Of a stretch of DNA of 64,000 nt, positions 27,400 through 34,714 are shown one piece after another. The position numbers and the translations under genes are program-made. Below the pieces are notes generated by a model that saw only the letters and a program-made list of their open reading frames with translations, was not told the DNA's origin and did not search any database. This stretch comes from Campylobacterota bacterium (GTDB taxonomy: Bacteria > Campylobacterota > Campylobacteria > Campylobacterales > Sulfurimonadaceae), in the NCBI GenBank assembly GCA_040752835.1, contig JBFMGG010000008.1, positions 1 to 64,000 on the forward strand. Reading direction: 5' to 3'. Position 1 is the stretch's first letter. Each line of letters starts with the position of its first letter.

Positions 27400-27405
27400 T
27401 ATACT
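27400..27405 (+). promoter_or_regulatory. -10 box before the cytochrome-linked pair
   Basis: TATACT preceded by a T run (CCTTTTTTATACTGCTCC), 57 bases before the ATG at 27462. Confidence 0.55.
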
Positions 27406-27461
27406 GCTCCTATCCAAAGAGGAAAACCTCCCAAAGAGATTCCTCGAAGAAGGAGACGACA

Positions 27462-27791
27462 ATGAAAAAACTTATCATGTTGCTGGCTGCGGCGGCTCTT
27501 GCGGCTTCGATGGCGCAAGCCGACGTGAAAACGGGTCAGAAGGTTTATCTCAAAACGCTCAAGGCGAAATTCGGGATGAACGGGACCAAGTTTGCCGCCG
27601 AACATACGGTGGCCGAATGGGAAGAACTCTTTGCGGATGACGCGAAAGGGTTCATCAAGGAATACGGAGAACGTTTCCCCGCTGCGGTGCCGGTGCTGGC
27701 CAACCCCGCGATGAAGGAGAAGCTGCAGGATATCGGCGATTTCGCTAAAGAATACGGTTCGGACAGCGGAAACGTCCCGTCGTGCGGCTAA
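27462..27791 (+). CDS. Small periplasmic protein next to cytochrome c, no haem motif
   Basis: 109 residues with a clear signal peptide (MKKLIMLLAAAALAASMAQA). The mature part contains KTGQKVYLKTLKAKFGMNG and AEHTVAEWEELF, which recall cytochrome-c-like helices, but there is no CXXCH. The only Cys is near the end (VPSCG). GAAGGAG precedes the ATG. It is 76 bp before a class I cytochrome c gene. It may be a haem-free relative or partner of that cytochrome; function unknown. Confidence 0.75.
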   Translation: MKKLIMLLAAAALAASMAQADVKTGQKVYLKTLKAKFGMNGTKFAAEHTVAEWEELFADDAKGFIKEYGERFPAAVPVLANPAMKEKLQDIGDFAKEYGSDSGNVPSCG

Positions 27792-27867
27792 TACGCCGGC
27801 GGAACAATACCCAAAGGGACGCACCCCTTTAAAAACAAAAACACCGATAAAAGGTAAAGGATAGAAG

Positions 27868-28161
27868 ATGAAAACGTTAATTGCACTTGTAGGATTGACC
27901 GCGATGTTGAGCGCCGCCGACGGAGGCGCTTTGTACCAAAAATGTGCCGCCTGTCACGGTGCCAAAGCCGAAAAACCGGCTCTTGGAAAATCCGAAGTGA
28001 TCGCCGGATGGAGCAGCGCCAAAACGCTTGACGCCCTCAAGGGGTACAAGGCGGGAACGCGCAATACCAAAGGGATGGGCGCGTTGATGAAAGGGCAGGT
28101 TGCCGCCCTTTCGGATGCGGACATGAAAACGCTCGCCGATCACATCGCGAAAATGCAGTAA
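27868..28161 (+). CDS. Class I c-type cytochrome
   Basis: 97 residues. A signal peptide (about 1-16) precedes the haem site CAACH at 26-30. A Met-rich stretch (TKGMGALMKGQ) supplies the likely distal Met, and DADMKTLADHIAKMQ forms the C-terminal helix. A small periplasmic electron carrier like the cytochrome c553 that feeds terminal oxidases in this phylum. AAAGGAT precedes the ATG. Confidence 0.9.
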   Translation: MKTLIALVGLTAMLSAADGGALYQKCAACHGAKAEKPALGKSEVIAGWSSAKTLDALKGYKAGTRNTKGMGALMKGQVAALSDADMKTLADHIAKMQ

Positions 28162-28177
28162 ATTCCGCGCACTCTCT

Positions 28178-28201
28178 CCCGGGGGATTATTTCCCCCAGG
28201 G
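28178..28201. terminator. Hairpin between converging genes
   Basis: GGGGGA/TCCCCC arms with flanking CC/GG lie between the cytochrome stop and the last codons of the opposing gene, overlapping its stop codon. It could serve transcripts from both sides. Confidence 0.45.
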
Positions 28202-28981
28202 CATCTCCACGTACACCCTCATCACCACATCGTCATTCCACGGCAAAATAGGCCGCAGCCCCGCTTTTTGATACGGTTCAAGATTGTAACGGCTATATTC
28301 GGCGCTCATGCCCAGTGTCGCTTTGTTGATCCAGTCGGCCCCATCGTAGCGGACGATCAGCTCTCCGCGGTTTTCAAGCCATGTTTCGTCGTCACGGTAT
28401 TGCTGGACCCGCGCGATCGCACTCGTTTTCGGGGTGAGAGCCGTTCGGGCTTCGGCGACGAGAGTGTAGGCGGGGGTCTCATGAACGAAATCCCCCGCAC
28501 GGTACCCCCGGCTGCGCGGGACGTCGTCGTCGATTTCAAGCATGTAGTATCCCCCCAGCACCTGGAACCCCAGGATCAGCCCGGGGAAGGCGTAGCGCGC
28601 TTCGGTCCCGGCAAAGAGTTTGTAGTGTTTCTCGACGCCGCTGACCGTATTGTGTTTACCGTCGAAGTTTGCGATCCATCCCAGCGTCGCGTCGGGGGAG
28701 AAGCGGTATATATCCTGTCCGGCAGCGGTTCTGAGACGATACCAGATCGGCTGGTAATCGGGGTCGAGTTCGTCGTGGTCGTATTCGAAAAAGAGGGTGA
28801 AATCACCCTCCACTCTGATCCCCCCCGGGGTCAGGCTGCGTCCGATGACCCCTATGTCGGCTCCTGTGGTATGGGAACCCTTGTCGTTCACAAAGGTGTC
28901 GTGGATGCCGTAGGCGGTCGCCCATTCTGCACCTTGCAGCCAGATCGATCCGCAGAACAGTAACGGTGCCAGTCGGTTCAT
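28187..28981 (-). CDS. Outer-membrane beta-barrel protein, function unknown
   Basis: 264 residues from ATG 28981 (AGGAG upstream). Signal peptide MNRLAPLLFCGSIWLQGAEW. The mature part shows alternating, aromatic-bounded strands (FTLFFEYDHDELDP, GFQVLGGYYMLEID, YTLVAEARTALTP) and ends with VMRVYVEMPWGK. Probably a small porin-like barrel. It starts 31 bp after the histidine kinase stop, so it is probably the last gene of the GNAT-NhaC-RR-HK operon. The substrate cannot be inferred. Confidence 0.7.
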   Translation of the reverse strand: MNRLAPLLFCGSIWLQGAEWATAYGIHDTFVNDKGSHTTGADIGVIGRSLTPGGIRVEGDFTLFFEYDHDELDPDYQPIWYRLRTAAGQDIYRFSPDATLGWIANFDGKHNTVSGVEKHYKLFAGTEARYAFPGLILGFQVLGGYYMLEIDDDVPRSRGYRAGDFVHETPAYTLVAEARTALTPKTSAIARVQQYRDDETWLENRGELIVRYDGADWINKATLGMSAEYSRYNLEPYQKAGLRPILPWNDDVVMRVYVEMPWGK

Positions 28982-29012
28982 AGCGGCTCCTGAGTCGTTG
29001 AATGCCGCCATT

Positions 29013-30212
29013 TTAGCCTACCGCAGGGTTGTTCCACCTTACGCATATCGTTGTTCCGACGTTTTCTTCCGATTCAACGGCTATCGTCAAACCGTATTCT
29101 TTGGCGATCATTGCGACGATATGCAGCCCGATTCCGAATCCCCCCACACTTTTGTCGGCGCGGGTGTAGCGTTCGAATATCCGTTCCCGCATCGTTTCGG
29201 GGATGCCGATGCCGTTGTCTTCGACGCACAGCAGCCCGTTGCGCGCGACGACCGATACCGCCCCGCCCGCTCGGGTGTATTTGATCGCGTTGGAGAGGAG
29301 ATTGTCGATCAGCCTGGCCGCTTTGGCCGGATCGATGAGCAGCTCAACCCCCGGATCGATTTCAAGGGCGAGGGAGAGTTTTTTCTGTTCGATCCGGTCC
29401 CTGAAATAATCGATCCGTTCGTGCAACAGCGTGCCCAGATCGAGCTGAACGTTCCGCACCGCAAGATCGTGGTTAAGAACCAGGTAGGTGAGGTCGTCGT
29501 AGAGGGTCGAGATGGTACGCGAGGCAATTTCGATCCGGTGGAGTTTTTTGGCTGCCGCCGGCGGAAGCTCGCCGTTTTTGAGCGCCTCGACGTTGGTGAG
29601 GATGGCGGTGACGGGGGTGTTGAGTTCGTGGGTCGTATCTTTGATAAAGTCGTCCAGCAGTGCAATCGCGTCGTTCATCGGACGCAGGAACATCCGCGAG
29701 AGGCTAAACCCGATCAGGGCGAGGAGGGCAAACAGCCCTCCGCCGAAAAGTGCGATGGTGCGGAACGCCTGTTCTTTCCACAGCCCGTCGTCGGGGGTCT
29801 CGAACACAAGATAATATTCTCCGAGTCCGTAGGGAGAGAGGGGGATGACGAGGTGGACGAACCCCGCGTGCAAGGCGATGTTTTCGTCGAAATCGCGGTG
29901 GCTTTGGCGGAGGTTGCCGACGAGCAGTTCTTTGTCGTAGCCGTAGAGGGCGGTGCGGTAGGCGAGGTCTTCGGGGAAGCGGTTCAGGTCGATCCCCGCT
30001 TCGAGCCAGCGTTTGAGGCGCGGGACATAGTTTTCCGATTGCAATTGCATCGCCAGGCGGTGGGAAGAGAGCATCTGTGCGCGGATCGATTCGTAATACA
30101 GGGTTCCGAGCAACGCCAGGATCAGGACGCTCATCACCCCGTAGAGGGCCAGAAAGGATCGAAGGGTACGGTATTTAGCGAAACTGATACCCGAGGCGTT
30201 TGTGGCTGACAA
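29013..30212 (-). CDS. Membrane sensor histidine kinase
   Basis: 399 residues if translation starts at TTG 30210-30212, which has AAAGGAT five bases upstream and overlaps the regulator gene by 38 bp. Two membrane helices (about 18-36 and 153-172) flank a small periplasmic domain of about 110 residues. The phospho-acceptor is His195 in DTTHELNTPVTAIL, followed by NLLSNAIKYT (N box), VEDNGIGIP (G1) and GGFGIGLHIV (G2). The first ATG in frame (30134) would remove the basic pre-helix segment KYRTLR, so the TTG is preferred. Confidence 0.85.
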   Translation of the reverse strand: MSATNASGISFAKYRTLRSFLALYGVMSVLILALLGTLYYESIRAQMLSSHRLAMQLQSENYVPRLKRWLEAGIDLNRFPEDLAYRTALYGYDKELLVGNLRQSHRDFDENIALHAGFVHLVIPLSPYGLGEYYLVFETPDDGLWKEQAFRTIALFGGGLFALLALIGFSLSRMFLRPMNDAIALLDDFIKDTTHELNTPVTAILTNVEALKNGELPPAAAKKLHRIEIASRTISTLYDDLTYLVLNHDLAVRNVQLDLGTLLHERIDYFRDRIEQKKLSLALEIDPGVELLIDPAKAARLIDNLLSNAIKYTRAGGAVSVVARNGLLCVEDNGIGIPETMRERIFERYTRADKSVGGFGIGLHIVAMIAKEYGLTIAVESEENVGTTICVRWNNPAVG

Positions 30213-30840
30213 TCCGATCCTTTCCGAGGTATTTGCGCAGGGTTTTGATGTAGGTTCGCAGGCTCCCGTCGCTGGGGGTTTCGTCGTAATCCCACAAATG
30301 CTCCATAATCCTTTCGTGGGAGAGGAGTTTGTTCGGATGCTGGATAAAGAGTTTGAGAAGTTTGTGTTCTTTGAGTTGCAGGTTCTGCTCTTTTCCCCCG
30401 ACCCGGAGGGTCTGGCTGTCGATGTCGTAGGTGATCCCTCCGCCCAGATCGAGGGTTTCGGAAGGGTTGTGGAAAAAGTTGCGCTTGAGGATCGTTTTGA
30501 TCCGCAGTAACAGCTCTTTGAGTTCAAAGGGTTTGCGCAGGTAATCGTCGCCGCCGCTTTCGAATCCGCTTTCGAGGTCGCTCATCGCGTTGCGCGAGGT
30601 GATGAAGATCGCGGGGGTGGCGTTTCCGTCGGCCCGCGAGGATTTGAGAAGTGAAAAACCGTCGCCTCCGGGGACGTTGACGTCCAGGAGGAGCAGATCG
30701 AACTTTTGCTCGAACATGGCGTCTTCGGCCTCTTGCGCGTCGTAGACGCAGACCACCTCATAACCGTTCTCTTCAAGGTATTCGCCCACGCTTTCGGAAA
30801 GGTTCGGGTCGTCTTCGAGAAGGAGAATTTTCGCCCTCAT
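30175..30840 (-). CDS. OmpR-family response regulator
   Basis: 221 residues. Receiver with acidic pocket LLLEDDPN and phospho-acceptor Asp53 (LLLDVNVPGG), then a winged-helix DNA-binding domain (SHERIMEHLWDYDE, SLRTYIKTLRKYLG, VSHKRLGYQFR). ATG 30840 overlaps the antiporter stop as ATGA and is the family start. Partner of the adjacent kinase. The target is unknown, but linkage to an antiporter and an outer-membrane protein suggests an ion or envelope response. Confidence 0.93.
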   Translation of the reverse strand: MRAKILLLEDDPNLSESVGEYLEENGYEVVCVYDAQEAEDAMFEQKFDLLLLDVNVPGGDGFSLLKSSRADGNATPAIFITSRNAMSDLESGFESGGDDYLRKPFELKELLLRIKTILKRNFFHNPSETLDLGGGITYDIDSQTLRVGGKEQNLQLKEHKLLKLFIQHPNKLLSHERIMEHLWDYDETPSDGSLRTYIKTLRKYLGKDRIVSHKRLGYQFR

Positions 30841-32063
30841 CCCAAAACTCCCGCACCGACGAAGAGGATGAACGCGATCAGCGCCGAGATGAGGGCGTAG
30901 GGAAGCTGCGTTTTGGTATGTTCGATCACGTCGCACCCCGAGGCCATGGCCGAGATGATCGTCGTGTCGGAAATGGGGGAACAGTGGTCGCCGAAGACCC
31001 CTCCCGAGATCACCGCCCCCATCACGAGGGCGGGAGGCACACCCAGGGCGACGGCGAGCGGCACCGCGATGGGGAGCATGATGCTAAACGTCCCCCAGCT
31101 TGTCCCCGTCGCAAAGGCGATGACCCCCGAAAGGAGAAAGATCGCCGCCGCGAGGTACTGCGGCGGAAGGTAGTCGCCGACGAACGAGGCGAGGTAGCGC
31201 CCCACCTCCATGTCCGAGCAGACCCCTCCGATCGCAAACGCGAACAGCAGGATCGAGGCGATCGGGACCATCGATTTGGCCCCTTCGAATGCCGTTCGCA
31301 GAAATGCCGGCGTTTCCATCGCCCCTTTGGAACGGTAATAGATCCACATCAATGCAAGGGTGAACAGCAGCGTGTAAAAAATGGAACTCGATCCGGAACC
31401 TTTGACGATATCGCCGCCCCCCGTGAGGAACATAAACCCGATCACCCCCGCGATCATCCAGAAGATCGGCCAGAGGAAAAAGCCGACCGAGCCCTCGGGA
31501 TCGGCCGTTTCTTGGGCGGGTTCGTGAATGCGGGCCCGGCGCATGGCCCCCAGATCGATGTCGTACCAGACGGCGATAAACGTCACCCCCAGCGCGACGT
31601 AGGCGTAAAAGTTGAACGCGATCGATTCGACGAGCCATACGGCGCTTTCGCCGACGATGAGCCCCGCGGCGATCTGCCCGCCGATGAGCCCCAGCAGTAA
31701 CGCTCCCCATCCGTTAAGGGTGATGATCGAGCACACCGGTGCCGAGGTGGAGTCGCATACGAACGCCAGTTTGGCACGGCTGATACCGTAGCGGTCGCAA
31801 AACGGCCGTCCGATCGCCCCCGCGACGAGCGAGGTGATGGAGGATTCGATAAAGATGACGAGACCCGCGATAAAGCTGGGGATGAGGGCGCCGCGTCTGG
31901 AACGGACCAGGGAGCGTTTGATGCTCAGTTCATGCACCAGCCCGCTGACTCCGCCGCTGCGTTCGATGAGAAACATGACCGAGCCGACCATGACCGCGAA
32001 GGCGAGCGTTTTGAGGACCCATCCTTCGCTGAGCAGTGCGGCGAAACGCTCGCCGGTGAGCAC
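30837..32063 (-). CDS. NhaC-type Na+/H+ antiporter
   Basis: Multi-helix inner-membrane exchanger. At least 408 residues from the first canonical start, a GTG at 32063. Family motifs include FIESSITSLVAGAIGRPFCD, TGTSWGTFSIMLPIAVPLA and GGVFGDHCSPISDTTIISA. In-frame coding continues 48 codons further upstream (beginning IEYGILGLLPPLVAIVLAL), which reads like the missing first helix, but has only ATC or ATT as possible starts; AAAGGAT sits just before the ATC at 32207. The true protein is therefore probably about 456 residues. Confidence 0.88.
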   Translation of the reverse strand: MLTGERFAALLSEGWVLKTLAFAVMVGSVMFLIERSGGVSGLVHELSIKRSLVRSRRGALIPSFIAGLVIFIESSITSLVAGAIGRPFCDRYGISRAKLAFVCDSTSAPVCSIITLNGWGALLLGLIGGQIAAGLIVGESAVWLVESIAFNFYAYVALGVTFIAVWYDIDLGAMRRARIHEPAQETADPEGSVGFFLWPIFWMIAGVIGFMFLTGGGDIVKGSGSSSIFYTLLFTLALMWIYYRSKGAMETPAFLRTAFEGAKSMVPIASILLFAFAIGGVCSDMEVGRYLASFVGDYLPPQYLAAAIFLLSGVIAFATGTSWGTFSIMLPIAVPLAVALGVPPALVMGAVISGGVFGDHCSPISDTTIISAMASGCDVIEHTKTQLPYALISALIAFILFVGAGVLG

Positions 32064-32216
32064 CAGGGTATCCAGGGGACGAAACCCCGCGATGATGAAT
32101 TCCCCGACGATGACGGCGAAGACGAGGGCGATAAAAACCGAACGGCTGTACAGTGCGAGGACGATTGCGACAAGCGGGGGAAGAAGCCCTAAAATTCCGT
32201 ATTCGATGGGGATCCT

Positions 32217-32840
32217 TTAGAGGGAGAGCTGAAGCCGCGTGATTCCGGCGCGCCCGAACTGCTCTTTGTAGTACTCGCTCCGTTTTTCGTCGACGACGTC
32301 GAAGCCCAGCTTTTTATAGATCATCTCGGTTTCGGCCGAACCGATCTCGATGGAGGTCTGTACTTTACGATACCCTTTGAGACGGGCGGTCAGCATGCTT
32401 TTGCCGATGAGTTCCTTGTAGACGTCGACCGTTTTGAACTCGGGTTTGACGTAGAGGAAATCGAGAACATAGGTTTTATTGTCCACTTCCCCCTCGCACA
32501 GCAGGTAGGCGGCGATCCGCTCGTGATAGCTCTCATCAAACCCGATCTCCTCGAGCGCTTTGGAAAAAATTTCGTGGGTGGCGATGCGCGGTTCGTAACC
32601 GCAGATGACGCCGGCGTTCTGATTTCCCGAAACGGCGACGAAAAAATTGGAGAAATGGCAATAACTTTTGGTGGCGGTAAGGGCAAGGCGTTTGAGATGG
32701 TTCCGCAGGGTCTCTTCATCGGACGTATCGAACACCAGGTCGAAGAGGCCGATTTTCTTTCCGGCCCTCGAACTTTCCAGGAGCGCTTGGGCAATCATTT
32801 CAATGTCCGTCTCGGACGCTTTGCGAACGGTAAGTGCCAT
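32217..32840 (-). CDS. GNAT-like acetyltransferase
   Basis: 207 residues. A GNAT-type start MALTVRKASETDIEMIAQAL, a central strand segment (TYVLDFLYVKPEFKTVDVYK) and the C-terminal IYKKLGFDVVDEKRSEYYK fit a GCN5-related N-acetyltransferase, though the acetyl-CoA loop is weak. It begins the minus-strand operon; the antiporter reading frame starts about 9 bases after its stop. Substrate unknown. Confidence 0.75.
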   Translation of the reverse strand: MALTVRKASETDIEMIAQALLESSRAGKKIGLFDLVFDTSDEETLRNHLKRLALTATKSYCHFSNFFVAVSGNQNAGVICGYEPRIATHEIFSKALEEIGFDESYHERIAAYLLCEGEVDNKTYVLDFLYVKPEFKTVDVYKELIGKSMLTARLKGYRKVQTSIEIGSAETEMIYKKLGFDVVDEKRSEYYKEQFGRAGITRLQLSL

Positions 32841-32871
32841 AATGCCCTCGTTCCTGGATTTTTCAATATGC

Positions 32872-32877
32872 TATACT
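32872..32877 (+). promoter_or_regulatory. -10 box before the L,D-transpeptidase-like gene
   Basis: TATACT in CAATATGCTATACTACC, 33 bases before the ATG at 32911, in the short gap between divergent genes. Confidence 0.55.
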
Positions 32878-32910
32878 ACCTAACTTTAAAAAATCCTAAG
32901 AAAAGTTTCA

Positions 32911-33573
32911 ATGTTTAAAAGTATTCTAAGTTTTATCGCATCTCTCGTCTGCCCTTCCGAACAGCTGGTTGTGGTCGTTTCGAACGATATCAATGCGACG
33001 AGCGCCCTTCTGCAGCGATACGAGAAACGCGGGGAGTGGGAGAAAGTGGGAGAGAGCGTCCCGGTGACGCTCGGACGCGCCGGTATGGGATACGCTTCGC
33101 TGAAAGAACCGCTCAAACGCGAAGGGGACGGCAGATCGCCGCTGGGGGTCTTCGAGATCACCTCCGCGTTCGGATACGCCGAGCAAAGCCGTTCCCGACT
33201 CCCCTATCTTCATGCGGACGACAAGCTGATCTGTATCGACGATCCGCAGGACAACCGCTACAACACGATTACCCGTCTGGAAGGGGAACTTCCCAAAAGT
33301 TTCGAGCGGATGCGGCGCGAGGACGACGTATACCGTTACGGCGCGGTGATCGGCTACAACGCTGCGGGCGAACAAGGGCGCGGCTCGTGCATTTTTTTGC
33401 ATCTCAATCATGCCGACAACCATCCGACTTCGGGGTGTACCGCGATGAACGAAGCCGATTTGGTTGTGTTGCTGGAGTGGCTGGACCCGGAGAAGAAACC
33501 GAAGATACTTCAGATCCCCAAAAGCGAATGCGGAGAGTTTAAAAAAGAGTTCGAAGGAATCGATTGCGATTGA
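32911..33573 (+). CDS. L,D-transpeptidase-like (YkuD-fold) protein
   Basis: 220 residues. A hydrophobic N-terminus (MFKSILSFIASLVCPSEQ) may be an export signal. The catalytic region reads IFLHLNHADNHPTSGCTAMN: His followed by SGC is the active-site pattern of the YkuD/ErfK fold. GDGRSPLGVFEI is the typical preceding block. Such enzymes make or edit 3-3 cross-links or anchor proteins; in this phylum related proteins trim the cell wall. This short form lacks LysM or other binding domains. Confidence 0.8.
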   Translation: MFKSILSFIASLVCPSEQLVVVVSNDINATSALLQRYEKRGEWEKVGESVPVTLGRAGMGYASLKEPLKREGDGRSPLGVFEITSAFGYAEQSRSRLPYLHADDKLICIDDPQDNRYNTITRLEGELPKSFERMRREDDVYRYGAVIGYNAAGEQGRGSCIFLHLNHADNHPTSGCTAMNEADLVVLLEWLDPEKKPKILQIPKSECGEFKKEFEGIDCD

Positions 33574-33583
33574 GAGTGACGGT

Positions 33584-33621
33584 CGCGTACCCGTCGGGAG
33601 CCGTTCCCGATGGGGTATGCG
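33584..33621. terminator. Strong hairpin between converging genes
   Basis: CGCGTACCC...TCGGGA pairs with TCCCGA...GGGGTATGCG across a short loop, about 15 bp with one bulge, placed between two convergent stop codons. Probably a bidirectional terminator, though no T run follows on either side. Confidence 0.5.
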
Positions 33622-33629
33622 ATGAGGCT

Positions 33630-34649
33630 TTAGTCGTTATGAACGTCGACTTTTGGCGTTTTCGCCGTTGAAGCGGGGAGCATCGGGTAGGCGATGGCGG
33701 GTTTTTTCCCTTCAAGCGCTTTGAGGAAGGTTTCGATTTCGGCGGTTTCGGCGTCGCTGAGGTCAACGCCCAGCTGAATCCGTCCCATCTCTTTGATCGC
33801 TTCGGAGAGGGTCGCGATCTGACCATTGTGGAAATAGGGGGCCGTTTCAGTAACGTTGCGCAGTGTCGGAACGCGTACGAGGCCGTTTGCGTTCCCTTTG
33901 AAGTCACCGACGTTGGCGTGTTTGTATTGTCCGGCTACGCCGAACGCCTGCATCGTACCGCCCAGGGCGATGTCGTTGTGGCAGGTGGCGCACCCTTTGT
34001 CGATAAAGGTTTTAAGCCCTTTTTGCTCCGCCTTCGAGAGAGCGTTTTTCTTGCCGTTCAGGAAATCGTCGTAGCGTGAGGGAGTCACGAGGGTCCGTTC
34101 GAACACTGCGATGGTGTCGGCCACTTTTTCAAAGGTGATTTTGACGTCTTTGCCGTAGGCTTTCTGAAAAGCACCGACATACGCGGGGATCGAGTTGACG
34201 ACCGCTTCGACGTGCTCTTTGGGAGCGGCCATCTCCGGTCCCGCCTGGATCGGCCCTTGCGCCTGGTCTTCGAGGTGCGGGCTGCGGCCGTCCCAGAACT
34301 GCTGGGCGTAGAACACGGCGTTGTAGACCGTCGGAGAACTCAGGTGATGCGGATTCGCTTTCCATTTGTGGCCGATCGCGGCGCTCATCCCGTCGCTCCC
34401 GCCCAGGGCGAGGTTGTGACAGGTGTTGCAGCTGACCAGTCCGCTTTTGGAGAGGCGGGGATCGAAATAGAGCATTTTCCCCAGTTCCGCTTTGGCGGCA
34501 GTGGTGGGGTTTTTGGGATTCGAAGTGAGTTTTTCGACCGCTTTTTTATTAGCCGGGATCGGCTTGAGACCGGCGTTTTTGGCTTCGTCGACAAGGGACG
34601 CGCCCATCACGGCGGTAGCGACAACGGCGGAAATCATCAATGCTTTCAT
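33630..34649 (-). CDS. Di-haem cytochrome c peroxidase
   Basis: 339 residues with a signal peptide (about 1-16). Two haem sites CNTCH (74-78) and CATCH (220-224) match the MauG/CcpA family. Blocks LYFDPRLSKSG, SPTVYNAVFYAQQFWDGR and VPTLRNVTETAPYFHNG are typical. It reduces hydrogen peroxide in the periplasm with electrons from small cytochromes such as the one at 27868. A minus-strand TATACT lies at 34684-34689 and AAAGGA precedes the ATG. Confidence 0.95.
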   Translation of the reverse strand: MKALMISAVVATAVMGASLVDEAKNAGLKPIPANKKAVEKLTSNPKNPTTAAKAELGKMLYFDPRLSKSGLVSCNTCHNLALGGSDGMSAAIGHKWKANPHHLSSPTVYNAVFYAQQFWDGRSPHLEDQAQGPIQAGPEMAAPKEHVEAVVNSIPAYVGAFQKAYGKDVKITFEKVADTIAVFERTLVTPSRYDDFLNGKKNALSKAEQKGLKTFIDKGCATCHNDIALGGTMQAFGVAGQYKHANVGDFKGNANGLVRVPTLRNVTETAPYFHNGQIATLSEAIKEMGRIQLGVDLSDAETAEIETFLKALEGKKPAIAYPMLPASTAKTPKVDVHND

Positions 34650-34714
34650 GCGGAATCCTTTGGAAGAAAATTTTGATGGAATCAGTATAACACATTTTTT
34701 CTAAAGGAAAATTT

